From Galaxea fascicularis (taxonomy: Eukaryota; Cnidaria; Anthozoa; Scleractinia; Euphylliidae), in assembly GCA_948470475.1 (NCBI GenBank), contig OX419347.1:4021572-4085571 (forward strand): a stretch of 64,000 nucleotides of DNA, written 5' to 3'. The translations under genes and the position numbers were made by a program. How positions within the stretch are numbered: position 1 is the stretch's first letter; every line of letters begins with the position of its first letter. Below, one piece after another: positions 1-11,483 of this stretch. Under the pieces are notes generated by a model. It did not search any database and was not told the origin of the DNA. It was given only the letters and a program-made list of their open reading frames with translations.

Positions 1-76
1 TCATGCTTTGATGGCAAACAATCCTACAAAATATTCTGTAACAACAAGATCTACCAAGATCTACAATGTAACTTAC

Positions 77-2850
77 GCTTCATTAATGACTCCAGGATCA
101 CTGCGATTGAAGTTTTCACTTGCACTCTGCGTCAGCTTTGTCTGACTTTGCAAAAATTCCAGCTGACTGTACACATCACGCTTGAACTATTGCATGAAAT
201 ACAGACAAGAAAACAATGTAACACACATAGGCCTTCAAAATAACATAATAATTATTATGACACAGGCAGCAATTTTAACAATTAAAAAAAACCGTTTCTT
301 TATTTTTGGATAAATTTTCTGGCAGCTTTTCAGGTTGGCAATGATTTATTATAAATTGAAGTTAAGGCCAGCATGTGCCAATATATATATACTAACTACT
401 CCAAGTGTAACTTCTCTCACATTTTCATGGTTTCATGGGCCATTAATAATAATTAATGGCCCATCAAAGTGAAGTGAAGCTTTTGCAAACAACTTATCTA
501 CAAACTTTATTAAGTAGTATCAGGATACACTATAAGATGAAACAAACTGCACACTATTCCTTTTTCATTTAACGCAGACATAAATTATTTTCTTTAGCAC
601 TCAAAGCAAAGACCTTTGTGTTATTGTTAATATAATTTATCACTATAACCCTCGACATCAACATGTATATTCTCTTAACTGGTCTTCTAATTTTTCTTAT
701 GCTACAAGTTCAGAGAATTTGGTTAAACATCAAGACACTTCATGTTTGATGATCATTTCCTTTATTCTCATAACCTGTGTGTTACCTGAAATGGTGATTG
801 CTGTAAGGAGAAAGTAATCTCTGGTCACTGTTAGGGCTAAAGGGTTATTATACTATGTATACAAACATGCTAACCTGCTCTAGCTTACGTTCAGTTTCAA
901 TGTCAACTCCTCTTTCTCTCAGCCTTTCATTCAGCCTGTTTATTTGCTCTGAAATCAGATGAAGAATATATAAGCTGTCATTTGAGCCATGTGCTGCACT
1001 GAGTCGAAGAGCATTCTTCTCAGTATTCATGCTTTCATGATTGTGTGTTTCAGGAAATATTGATACCTCGTGGAAGGTTCATTATGCTCTGAGCCCCTCC
1101 CCACCCCATGAGTTCATTGTCATACTTTTGTTTCAAATTTTTGCCCCCTACAGCTTCACCCCTCCCCTTCTGGGTATTCCCATCCCAAAGACCTTTCCAG
1201 GGTTGAGTAGGGACATTTGTGGACGTTCAAACTTTGATGCCTTACAATAATTTAAACAAGTACTAAAAGATACAACAAACACTGATTGTAATGAAAGGGG
1301 AAATAATTTTGCTAGTAGAAAGTAACCTTTCATCTTGTTTATCTCTGCAGCTTGTGTTTCCCTTTCTTTCTCAAGACCCATGACGGTGTTACTTAAACGG
1401 CTTACTAACTGTAATGAATGAACAAATGCAGTAGAACCTCATTAATTCTACTGCTAATGAGTCATTACATTTGGCCCCATTAAAATTACAGCAATAGGGT
1501 TTGCAATGCACCCTACAAAAGGAACAGGATACAAGGGGAAAACAATGTGATTTTTGAAGTATCCTATTGAAAGTTTGCTTATTTGAGCCTAGTCTTAAGT
1601 CTTTTCAAAAGCACTGAGGTTTATCTTTTGCTATTTGAGATTGCACTCTATTTATTTTCTCACACTTATGAACTGCCCTGGTAAGAATCCTGCAAGCCGT
1701 GTATATAGATTTATAGAATGGTAGACAGGTAGATGGAACAATGTTCACTGACACCCAAAGTCCAAGCTTCTTAAGTAAGACCCAGGGCTGTGCTCTAGTG
1801 GAACCTGGTCGCCCCTGACAACTTATGTTTGCCTTTAGATGACCAGGAAATATTAGTTTTTGCACTAAACTTATATGCTGGGCACCCTTGATTTCAAAGG
1901 TTTAGAGATCTTGTATGCCCAACTACTTTTCTTTATAAGAACACTGAGCCTTGAGACCCCTGAATGAACAATAGGCATTTCTTACCTCGGCCTGCTCCTC
2001 AACTCTCTCAAACAAAGCATTCACAAGAGCAGGTGACGCCTGACTGGATGAAACACTAGTTGCCATGCCAACAGTTTTTACAGGGATCTGTTTATCCCAT
2101 GTCACAGCTGATGGTCTGGATGTCTGGGATCTAAGATTCCCTGGTGTAAAGGCTGGACTCAATGAACCTGTTATTAATGACATGTGATTAAATCGTATTT
2201 GGAGTGTAAGTATCCCAAACAGTAGGAGCCTAACCTAGTTTCCTTTGCTTGAAGAAACTAGTTATTGTGAGTATCACTTGATAGGATTCAAGGCCTTCAC
2301 AAGGTTACTGCCTAATAGCAAGTGTCCATTTTTACACCAGGCATGCCACTGTAGAAGATAAACTGAATTAGAATATGTGTCAAAATGTGGTAAGAACAAA
2401 CAAGTATGCTACAAGCCACAGGCCAGTACTGTGACTGGTGTTCTCAACACTTTTTCACGTCCTCTATGTATTATCAGTCAGAGTACACATTTGCTGCCAA
2501 ATCAGGCCTGCTACCAAATGGAATCTTTTTGTTTACATATTATTACTTTAGCTCATTTTTGGTCAAACTTCTCTTGACTAATCAAACCCCAAGGATTGAT
2601 GCCTTTCTTGGAATACACTATGCTCTTGTGTATGCCAATTTATACAAATATATATCAACAAAGTACAGCTGTAGATTTGGAAAACTTCAGCTGAAGTTTA
2701 ATATTTAACTGTTTTAAGAGAATATTGATTAAAAAAGGATTAAAGAACAACCTACTTAAGGAAATTTTGAATTGACCTAAATTTAGTTTACCGAAATTAA
2801 TCTTATGTCCACACAAAGATCTTTAAGAAACTTTAATACATACCGTGCAT
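77..2850 (-). CDS. Coiled-coil protein, partial, unrecognised (5' exons of a gene leaving the left edge)
   Basis: At least five minus-strand exons can be joined. Exons 2844-2879 (ATG at 2850, then CAC G), 1986-2167, 1327-1408, 875 to about 1029, and 77-186 are bounded by good GT/AG sites. A likely 5' untranslated exon ends at 3019 with a GTGAGT donor. Reading phases agree except between the 1327-1408 and 875-1029 exons, where the acceptor near 1029 is one base out, so a further small exon or a different splice site is likely. The protein starts with a Ser/Pro/Thr-rich segment of about 40 residues and then becomes charged and helical (EEQAELVSRLSN, INRLNERLRERG, QLEFLQSQTKLTQ), which suggests a coiled coil. 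The gene continues beyond base 1. I do not recognise the family; a structural, centrosomal or cytoskeletal role would be a guess. Confidence 0.6.
651..855. repeat. Dispersed repeat of the AACCCTTTAA family, intronic
   Basis: This segment matches 28380-28600 over its whole length (shared cores such as CATCAACATGT, CAAGTTCAGAGAATTTGGTT and TTCCTTTATTCTCAT) and ends in a TTAAAGGGTT-like terminus. Related but more diverged copies occur at 34185-34372, 35925-36130, 39500-39895 and elsewhere. It is probably a short non-autonomous element. It lies in the last visible intron of the coiled-coil gene. Confidence 0.6.
1786..1950. mobile_element. Short MITE-like element (copy 1), intronic
   Basis: This is homologous to 29021-29160. 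The better-kept copy at 29 kb starts GGCTGTGCTCTAG and ends with the inverted form CTCAGAGCACAGCC, so the element is about 140 bp with short terminal inverted repeats. This copy carries an extra internal segment of about 20 bases and a decayed right end. It lies in an intron of the coiled-coil gene. Confidence 0.55.
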
Positions 2851-3846
2851 GTTGACCAATTTTTCAAATTTCAAGAGTCCTCACACATTGCAACAAAAGT
2901 ATCGAGTACTCGCAACGGCTAGAGTCTTTTTTTTGCAGCTGTGCATCTTAATTAATTACAGCGTAACGACCTTGGAGTTTTGTTTATTAGCGGCCAATTG
3001 AAAACGCCAAACACTCACCTCCATAATGGTTTCCACTTGAACGCTCGAAGCCTTTTGTTTTGTTAGATGAACCCAAACGGTCCTACAGTAAACAAACCAA
3101 TGTATTGTGAGCCATTCTAACCATTTGCGATATCGAGAAGGTACAAAAACACAAGGCAACGAATTTTCAAGACACGATGACAAAGATAAAGATTTTATAC
3201 TGAAAATTTCAAAGTGAAACGTTGAGGTAATTAAGACTTGGGCGAACAGCAGCGGCCATTGTAAGTTTGCGTTACTGTGAAGGAATGTGTGACCAGTCAG
3301 CTCAAGATAAAGATCTACTTACCCGAACTCTAGCCAAATTGGTCTCTGTTTCACGTACAATTGAAGAAAATTTGTTTTCCCATTCCATAACCAAGTGATC
3401 AGTTGAAAACCACAACAGAAAGTCGGACCAACTTTAACAGCGTACCATGCTCATTTCCTGTGAATCTCTCTTGGGACTCAGGGACCCTGGGAACCAGAGA
3501 GGGTTTTCCACGTCACGTGAACGTTGGACGCCACGGCCATGTTTACATTACATTTTTATTGTGGGGTTCTGCAAACTTGTGTTTGTCTTAAACTATCTTT
3601 AGGCACTTCCAGTTGGAACCAACCTCGGACACTGTATTGAAATCATCGTTGAAATTTTGCAGAAAATGCGTTAATTCTTCATTAGCTTCCGGCTTGGGCG
3701 TGGAACCTCAGCTAATCGAAATCTGGTACACCCAAGGATAAACAAGATTTATCAGGATTTATCAACTGCCAAGCCCGTCTTAAGTTACTTATGAAAGCAA
3801 CAGCTACTCATTTACTTCAATATCAAGACGTGATCTAAAAGATAGC

Positions 3847-5142
3847 ATGGCTTCCAATGTTGTAATTGAAGATACTCTTATGAAACTGGATAAACTACAC
3901 AGTGTTGACTGTGAAAATGAGGAGGTTCAACTTGTAAAAACCAAAGTAGAGACTATTGTTGAGTGTCTGTCGAGGAAGATAGCTGAACTGAATCCCATCC
4001 TTTCGAATACTGTTGTTCAATGTGGCAGCTTTTATCACAATAGCAAAATAACAGCTCCAGATGAATATGATTACATTTTGATTTTGAACAAATTCTCCCA
4101 ACCAAGCATTTGCAGTTGCAAGCCTTTTCCTGATTCAGACTATTCACATTTGGTCTCTTTAGAGATCGACCACAAGAGACTGGATTGGTTACCTATCAGT
4201 GTTAGTGAAATGGATGACGACTCAACAAATCTACAAGAAGTACTTCAAGCAACCCTTGAAAGTGATTACCGAAATGCCATCTGTAGTTGCCTAGCAACCT
4301 TAGTTTTACCAGAGGGAATATCATTTGCAACATCTCAAAAGGCAGCCAGAGTAACTATTGGTGACAAAACATTCCTCAGAAGTGTGAAATTCTCAGGGCC
4401 AGCTATAACACTCTTGCTCAAGTGGAAAGGGGTGCATTACCCTAATTTAAACATATCTGTTGATATGACCTATGTCATTCAAGTTGACGGCTTACCACCA
4501 TTTTGTAATCTTGATCAGCGTTTACCCAGTCAACATCCATTAATCAAATCTAAGCTTTGTGATGGAGCCAATCACCTTCTGTTGTACACACGCATGCTAG
4601 ACAACACATGGAGAGTGACTTTTACTAGCCTAGAAAACAAGATTATGCATCTTTGGTTTAAGGAGAATGCCTGTAGCAACATTTGTTACCGTCTACTGAA
4701 AATAATCTGCAACCTCCTCATGCCAGTTGACCAGGTTGGAGAGACAATTTTGAAAACGTATGTCATGAAAACTCTCTTTCTTTATGAATCTGAGCAATAT
4801 CCAGAAGCAAGGTTTTGGACCAAAGAACAGCTGCCAACTCGTGTTCTCTCCATCTTTAAAAAGCTTCTGCTTGCATTGCAAAACAGATTCCTTTCGTACT
4901 ATTTTAACCAGACTCAGAATGTGTTATCACACCCTTTAGACTCTGAGCCTAATGCTGAAAATTCAGATGAAGATAACCAGTTCATTGCCAAAGTGTATGC
5001 ATCTACATATCAGGTCACTAAAGACATAATTTGTGCATTAGAGAGCAGTTTTACCAATGATCAGGCTCTGCAAGTTTGGTTGGAACCAAAGGTAAGAATT
5101 GTAATAATGGATCCTGATATTCCAGACCCTATGGAGAGTTAA
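3847..5142 (+). CDS. cGAS-like receptor / Mab-21 domain nucleotidyltransferase
   Basis: A 431-residue protein in one uninterrupted exon. The nucleotidyltransferase signature is present: the GS of the P-loop-like turn at residues 60-61, then KITAPDEYDYILIL with acidic residues E73 and D75, and a third carboxylate D206 in NISVDMTYVIQVDG. These match the spacing and context of the metal-binding triad of the cGAS/MB21D1/Mab-21 family (cGAS KISAPNEFD and the later ...D). The C-terminal half, from WRVTFTSLENKI onward through residue 350, matches the Mab-21 C-terminal helical domain. The long Zn-thumb His-Cys-Cys-Cys insertion of vertebrate cGAS is not obvious. Known relatives in insects and cnidarians (cGLRs) make cyclic dinucleotides on sensing nucleic acid and signal through STING; that activity is inferred here. 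AATAAA signals follow at 5292 and 5303. There is no signal peptide, so it should be cytosolic or nuclear. Confidence 0.9.
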   Translation: MASNVVIEDTLMKLDKLHSVDCENEEVQLVKTKVETIVECLSRKIAELNPILSNTVVQCGSFYHNSKITAPDEYDYILILNKFSQPSICSCKPFPDSDYSHLVSLEIDHKRLDWLPISVSEMDDDSTNLQEVLQATLESDYRNAICSCLATLVLPEGISFATSQKAARVTIGDKTFLRSVKFSGPAITLLLKWKGVHYPNLNISVDMTYVIQVDGLPPFCNLDQRLPSQHPLIKSKLCDGANHLLLYTRMLDNTWRVTFTSLENKIMHLWFKENACSNICYRLLKIICNLLMPVDQVGETILKTYVMKTLFLYESEQYPEARFWTKEQLPTRVLSIFKKLLLALQNRFLSYYFNQTQNVLSHPLDSEPNAENSDEDNQFIAKVYASTYQVTKDIICALESSFTNDQALQVWLEPKVRIVIMDPDIPDPMES

Positions 5143-5291
5143 GATTCTGATCTCGACAAGGAGTGCAAAGAAATATAATTCCTGGACTGAGGTACCATGG
5201 AATTACCACAATGCAATGCTAGCTGAAGGTATTGCTGTTACAAGGTATAGGAGAATGTGGGAATTCTAAAAGGGCCTCATTTCCCCGCTAA

Positions 5292-5308
5292 AATAAACAG
5301 TGAATAAA
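5292..5308 (+). promoter_or_regulatory. Tandem poly(A) signals of the cGAS-like gene
   Basis: Two AATAAA hexamers start at 5292 and 5303, 150-160 bases after the stop codon at 5142, a normal distance for a short 3' untranslated region. Confidence 0.5.
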
Positions 5309-6233
5309 GGAGACACTCAATGTTTCATTCAAAGGCAACCTTGATTTCTTTTCTATACATGGAAAAAATACATCGTGAACGTTATCTCTCTACCATTCAG
5401 GGTTGTCAAAAAGCACCGGTGACCGGCGATATCGCCGGCTACGATTCGTTGGTAAAAAGAGAAAATATAGGGCAAAAAAATGCCGTTGTTACCCCCTCCG
5501 TGCCATGTACTTTCCAAGATTCTCCTTCTGCTTAAAATCTTTTTGACAACCCTGCCATTGCTACAGTGCTGCACCTCATCTGTTAACTGCTTGTTCTGTT
5601 TGAATATTCTGTAGAATCTCTTATTTTGTTCAATTTAGGTGCGTATTGTTACTGTTAGGAAGCTGTTTTAACATTGCCAAACAAATGTATCTAATGTACA
5701 GACGTGAAGTTAAAATCAATGGTGTCGATGATGTCTGAGTCAACACGGAATTTATTCGTCACGATGCTTACCTGACCCCCGTGGGTAAAACGTTCTATCA
5801 GTGTGTTCGAATTTTAAAGCATTTCTTTCTTTCTTGGCACAACCAATTAAAAATCATATCAGAATGATTTTCTTTTGAGCGTTGTAGAACTGAAAGCAAA
5901 GCAAACTTCATGCACTTTTACTAATCACAACAGTCGCAAAGAGCGGAATGAACCAATAAGAATACGAAGGCGGGCGGAATTACATGCAGCCGGCGCCAAG
6001 CGCGGGAAAATCTTTGCGGACGAGTTACGATTGCTTCTGGTTTTGTTTCTTATTGGAATGTTCAAAGAAATTTTGCTAAAACTGTTTAAACAACACTTAG
6101 TTTAAGGTAATGTTTCTTGGACAATTTTGTCCAAGGGGAAAAGCGCAATGAGGCTAACCCTATGTGAAGGATCAACCCAACAGCCAGACCACAGCACCGG
6201 GAAATGTTTCCCGTACTCTTTCCGATTACTGTA
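5309..6233. other. Intergenic, no gene recognised
   Basis: No convincing coding exon is seen on either strand. A short GC-rich inverted motif near 5417-5442 (ACCGGTGACCGGCGATATCG) sits in otherwise AT-rich DNA. The open frame at 5875-6105 shows no recognisable domain and lacks an upstream ATG. Confidence 0.4.
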
Positions 6234-7045
6234 CAGTATGGGACTCAGTTCTCGGCCACAAAAAACGTAAACTTGTATTTCTTACCTTGGAATAGCCGTA
6301 AGGGCTTGAAACTTCACACACAACTAGCTTCAGCATTCAGTTTACACATGTAAAGCTATCGACTGCTCAACGCTGTTTTCAGCCGAGTAATAACGAAAAT
6401 GGAGGCTTCGTTCGCGGGCCCAGTTATTAGCCACAAAAGAGTACGCGCTATTCCTCAGAATAAACAACGCGTTATTACCATTTTTTGTTGTTAAATCACT
6501 TATAAGGGTTGTGTTTGATATTTCGATCACAAATTATCCTTAAAGAGCTTTGTTTCATGTTAGAAAAGGAAGTTTTTTTTTGCACACCTAGTCTTACTCT
6601 TAAGTGCAGTCAAGCGAGTCTTTTTAGTGTTGACGGCGAACAGGGTGGCCGAGAATAGGCGAATACGCAAAAGTACCAAGGAAATATTGAGCAGTGGATT
6701 TAGGTCACTTGCAAAAGTTTACATTTAACAGATAGCTTTATCACTCTACGTTCTTTATGCCAAGAATTGGCTCATTTGGGCCTTCTATACAGATAAAGTA
6801 TAACTGTATTAAACCATGTAATTCGAGTAGCCGTAAACAAACACGTTCCGGGGAAACCAAATTCACCTACCTTCGCGTCACCTCGACGTGCTCACAGTAT
6901 AAAGTAGCTGTAAATTCAAAATTTGGCAAAATGAAAGACAAAGAATCAAGCTACCTTTGGAAACAATTGCTTTTCATTCAGATTCATTAGTGGCGCGAAA
7001 AATAAACGTTGAACAAAAAGTGGCCGAGAACTGGGCTTCATACTG
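6234..7045. mobile_element. Non-autonomous DNA transposon with CAGT termini and TA target site (empty-site copy)
   Basis: The element starts CAGTATGGGACTCAGTTCTC and ends with the inverted complement, closing CATACTG; the inner TIR core AGTTCTCGGCCAC is exact at both ends. It is flanked by TA on both sides, as expected for Tc1/mariner-type insertion. A second copy lies at 53655-54929 and aligns along its length. There is no transposase coding potential, so it is a deletion derivative or MITE of 812 bp. In this copy the site that carries a further element in the other copy (near 6800) is unoccupied. Confidence 0.75.
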
Positions 7046-7196
7046 TATGGGTTCTTTTGCGTCCCACAAAGTTATCATGAACAAGAGTTTTGAAACGGGA
7101 CCTATGGTTTATTCGAGTAGACTAGATAGTCTTTATCATCAGCACATGCCATTACAAAGGCAGCGCTTTCTCCAAATTATTTTAAGTGATCCACCC

Positions 7197-7282
7197 TGTG
7201 TTTTGGTCTGGCCGGGGTTTGAGCCTCTCGCAAGGGAGTCCGGTACTTTACCAACTGAGCCAACCGGTTGGCGGTTCTTAAG
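7197..7282 (-). mobile_element. tRNA-like SINE head
   Basis: Read on the minus strand it contains an A-box-like TTGGCTCAGTTGGTAAAGTA and a B-box-like segment ending GCTCAAACCCC at tRNA spacing. The arms do not fold into an intact cloverleaf, so I read it as the promoter part of a tRNA-derived SINE rather than a working tRNA. Confidence 0.5.
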
Positions 7283-7589
7283 GCCCTGGCAAACGAGGAC
7301 ATATTGTTGCGGATACATTGTTGTTCATGATGCTTTTTGGACCCGCAAACGCGCGGGAAACAAAATGAATGTTCTATTTCCATGCTGCGCAAACGGGGAA
7401 ACATTTGTGTCGGCAACAATCTGTCCGCAACAATGTGTTCTCGTCGAGTCAAGTCGGAAACGTTTACTTCGATTTCAAGTATAGAAAATGTGCTTGACTT
7501 GAAATATTCCTAATTTTACTTTTTCAGTGGTGTGAAGGCTACCAATTACTTTGGGCTTAAGGACGAAGTTTGTATTAGAAACAAAACTG

Positions 7590-8160
7590 TGCATTTTTTG
7601 GTGTTCAGTCCGAGAGAGCGCGCGTTCAAAGCAAAGACTTTTCGTTTGGTAGCAGAACAAACGGTCATTTTCAGTGGTGAAAATCCAGAGCTCTGCAGAA
7701 TTGATTAATTGGGTGCTAAAGTTGAGTTCGAACAACACGCTAAGCATTTGACAGTAACAGCGCGGTTCATTTCAACTTTCACTGAAATTCTTCAAGCGTT
7801 AACGGTGCCGCATCATTACAGTATATGCATATGCCATTGCAGTCAGCGGGAGTCTCATTTAGGCAAGGGTTCAAATAAGCTGCTGATGTATATGTGGTGA
7901 ATTAACCCTTTAAATCGCTACATCAAAATGTAAATTGTTATTTGTGGTCCCCTACACAATTGCTATGGAACGAATCTGTCCTTAATTCTCGTCATAAACT
8001 GAATTCGATGCGGATCACTCCAAGGCTTTTGGGGCTTAAAGGTATGAAAACGGATACGTTACCTGTCAGTCCCTTGCGTTTATCGATGAAGAGAAGACTC
8101 TGTTGGTGAATTTCAGTTGCAATGGCCTCGCGCAGGTTCTATAAGAAAACAAAAACAAGC
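7590..8160. repeat. Segmental repeat, copy 1 (with 8905-9540)
   Basis: This block is nearly identical in stretches to 8905-9540 in the same orientation, for example TTTCGTTTGGTAGCAGAAC, GTAACAGCGCGGTTCATTTC and TATGCATATGCCATTGCAG. Its right part belongs to the AACCCTTTAA family (GTTACCTGTYAGYCCC, ending at an A-rich tract). There are no open frames of interest. Confidence 0.7.
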
Positions 8161-8904
8161 TTTCAAAAAAAAAAAAAAAGAGAAAAAAAACTCAGCCGGT
8201 AACGGTACCTCCGTGTTTGGAGCGCTGTACCCTGACGATTAACCCCGAGATTTCGGCCCGGGGATCGCTTATACCAACTGAGCCCAGCACCTCGCACACC
8301 CGAGTGAATATTCTGTCATCCCATGACAGCCAGTGAGGGAGAGATGTGTCGGCCCCTAAACCATTCGTGACAATCCCACTTCAAACGCGCAGCAAAGTAC
8401 CGGTCCTACATATCAAACTATGGATGAAAAAATTTTATTTAAACATTATGTGATTTTTGTCAATTTGTCATCCATGTGGTGCGCATTTACTACGTGCGCA
8501 TGCGTATTGCCATTTTAACTATTCTAAACGGAATAGAGAAGCTGATGCATGCTCATGCATAGTTAATAGGCAATTTTGGCGTGTTTTGCTTTGAAAGTAA
8601 TGCGGTGGGTACAATATTTAGCCAGTAGGACTGGATGACTCGACGCACATGCAAAATATAGATGAAATAAGAATTGGCGGACTTGCATGCCGACTTTACC
8701 AAGGGAGTTACCCAGAACTCATCTCGTGCGTCAACACGGAAATTTTGGACGAGCGACACAAGCTGCCGTAAAATAGCTTATGTTCGGTCTGCTGAAAGAG
8801 TAAATAAGTAAATGGGGAAGAGAAACAAAGACCTTGAACAGAGCTGTGCTGGAAATACAGGCCACGGGCCCTAGGAGACTATTGTGCATTGGAAACGTCA
8901 ATAC

Positions 8905-9540
8905 AAAAGTGGGTCTTTTTGGTGTTGTCCGAGGGCGCGTGATCAAAGCAAAGAATTTTCGTTTGGTAGCAGAACAAACGGTCATTTTCAGTGGTGAAAA
9001 TCGAGAGCTCTGCCGAATTGATTGGGTGCTAAAGTTAAGTTCGAACAACACGCTAATCATTTGCAATTTGACAGTAACAGCGCGGTTCATTTCAACTTTC
9101 ACTGAAATTCTTCAAGCAGTAACGGTGCCGCATCATCACAGTATATGCATATGCCATTGCAGTCAGCGGGAGTCTCATTTAGGCAAGGGTTCAAATAAAC
9201 TGCTGATGTTTATGTGGTGCATTAACCCTTTAAATCGCTACATCAAAATTTAAATTTTCATTTGCTGTTTCTTACACAATTGCTATAGAGTATGGGGAGA
9301 AGTTGTTAAAATATCAAGCAAATTAATCTTGTCTGATCCTGTCCTTAATTTTCGTGACCACAGTGTTTTATAAATATTACAAGGAGAAATTCGATGCTGA
9401 TCACTCCTAGGGTTTAAAGGGTTGAAGGTATGAAAACGGATACGTTACCTGTTAGCCCCTAGCGATGTCCATGAAGGGAAGACTCTCTAGCTATGTGAAG
9501 ATCAGTTGCAATGACCTCGCGCGGGTTCCATGAGAAAACA
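8905..9540. repeat. Segmental repeat, copy 2
   Basis: Direct repeat of 7590-8160. Its right half, through 9680, also matches 22085-22510 almost base for base, including the A-rich tract near 9541-9575. The copies therefore share a mobile or recombining unit of about 450 bp. Confidence 0.7.
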
Positions 9541-9692
9541 CTAAAAAAAAAAAAACAGAAAAAAGAAAGAAAAAAGGCTGTCGACCAAGGAGGTTTAGAG
9601 CAAACATTTTTGGTTTTGTACTGTAGCAGGACAAACGCTCATTTTCAATGAAAGTCGGGGGCTTTAAACAACCAAGCAAACTCCGTGTCCTG

Positions 9693-11483
9693 CTAAGAGG
9701 GCTTAATGTATTTTTTTAACGATGAATCTTCGTTCTCGGCTTCTGAGAGTAGTTTCCGTGCAAGTTTCCTCTTCGCATCTCCACTTAGTTCTTTAGTTCG
9801 AAGTTAAGTACGCGACTATCAGGCATCTTACACCTAAAAGAAGAGAAAAATAAAGGGTGTTGCGATTTTCTGTCGATTGAGCGGTCTCATTCTTAATCCA
9901 TACGGAGTGTTTTAGTGTCACAAGGTGTGCTGTGCTTTTGTCCGTTGATGTCCTTAATATTGTTTTAACATTTTGTTTTTGTCAGTGTTGACATCCGGGA
10001 TATTTTCAGCAGTTTCGATGACTCGAGATGGGATAATATAAGTCTTGCCGGTAATCAGGCGCTTGAGCCAATCACAGTTCTCAATGGAGAAATCAGAAGT
10101 CGAAGCAGATACAAGTCATCCGTGCAATGCGCGGCTGGGGAAAAACGCGTGCGACTGGGACTTGTACGACTGGTTTGGATTTAGTTGATGAAGAGGATGA
10201 GTTCATTAACCGTACACAACTGGATATTAATTAGAATAAAGACGCACCAGAACAAGCAAAAACACTTAGTTCTTACCAGAAGTCTACTGCGCCAAGGCCA
10301 AACAGGCTGGTTTTTCCAACTATCTGTCTCAGCACCTCATTGCTTGCTCCTATTACCCATCCTGCCTTGCCGTCACGCAACAAGCGCTCCAAACCTGAAA
10401 AGTGTATGAATAAATAATAGTGAAATTTTCTTTGGGATTTACCTTGACGAGGGGAGGAAAGACAAGAGAAGTTTGATAGGAGAAAGACGAAGAGAAAATA
10501 AGAAGAGAATAACAGTGAAGAGGAGAGAGAAGATCTGAGAAGAGAGGAGGAAGGACAAAAGACCTTCAGTGATTTGAAAACCCAGGCAGACCCATCACAA
10601 ACCACAGGTGAACCAACTACCATTAAGGGAAGAAATAGGTAACAAACTTACAGGATGACTAACAGTGTTAGCCCCAAAGCCTTCGAAGCACCACAGACAT
10701 ACCCAACTCTTTCTTGTAACCGACTCCTGCACAGGCGTGCATCATGTCATTTGTGACGGACAAATGTGACGTTAGCATCAGCTTTGATCTTGACTTGGAA
10801 ACACCAATGATAAAACTGCCCTCGACTTAAAAGGAGTATAAGAGCAGTGGTCGTAAACTCGCTGTGGATTTGTAAAAGTGATTACTCACATAGGTACCGT
10901 CATTGGGTCTTTGTAAATCGACCAGTCGTTGTTGTTGGTCACGTGATCCATACCCTGTGACACAATGAAAAGCATCATTCGGGAGCAGTTTGTTTCCGTG
11001 ATGGATTTTCCAAAGTAATCCTGAAAAAGAAACGAAGATATCTAAGACAGTTGGAGAGGGTTCAGAGAAATCTGGGCACTCTGTCCCTCTCTCTTTAGCC
11101 TTGTAACCATTCTTTTTTGTTTAGTCGTGGGGAAAAAGAAGATTGGTTGTGAGAGCGGGGCAACCTCGTGTTACCCGTTTTCTCTCGTCTCAATCGTTTA
11201 AGTCAGTGCTTTCGCTTGTCAGCCATAAAGAAAGAGTGTGTGGTTGGAAGGGTTTAGTTTCGGCAATGTTATCGCACCAGAATTGTACATAAGATGGAGT
11301 TGGTAAACCTCCAGAGAAACGCAAGTGTCTTGTACACCTACAGGAAGTGATGATTCCAATTTCCTGTCGCTATTACCTGTATGATATGATAGTCTGCTAC
11401 TCGCAGCCCCATTTCCGCTTGCGCTGTTCTAATCACGTGCTTCTTGGCGATGTTGATAGCTTCCATGGATATTCCTTTCCAAC
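9693..11483 (-). CDS. Acyl-CoA dehydrogenase-like, 3' half of gene only
   Basis: Four well-supported minus-strand exons join in phase: 11377-11483, 10890-11020, 10703-10788 and 10277-10394. A weaker last exon, 9693-9783, ends in TAG. The product matches the C-terminal helical domain of acyl-CoA dehydrogenases: helix SMEAINIAKKHVI, then RVADYHIIQDYFGKSITET, then a helix ending ACAGVGYKKELGLERLLRD and finally GWVIGASNEVLRQIVG, which corresponds to the family's LERLLRD...IFEGTNEILR segment. The catalytic Glu of the EGT motif is Gly here (IGAS), as in the isovaleryl-CoA and long-chain branches whose base lies in an earlier helix. No FAD-binding N-terminal or middle-domain exons are found between 11484 and 17 kb. 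The gene is either very long, with the BTB-Kelch genes inside an intron, or a broken remnant. Confidence 0.7.

Noticed and set aside
8834..9253. Open frame of 139 codons
   Set aside because: It lies wholly inside a segmental repeat whose other copy (7590-8160) has the frame broken.
9541..9575. Poly(A) tract as the mark of a processed pseudogene
   Set aside because: The tract is inside a repeat present at 22360 as well, and no cDNA-like sequence precedes it.
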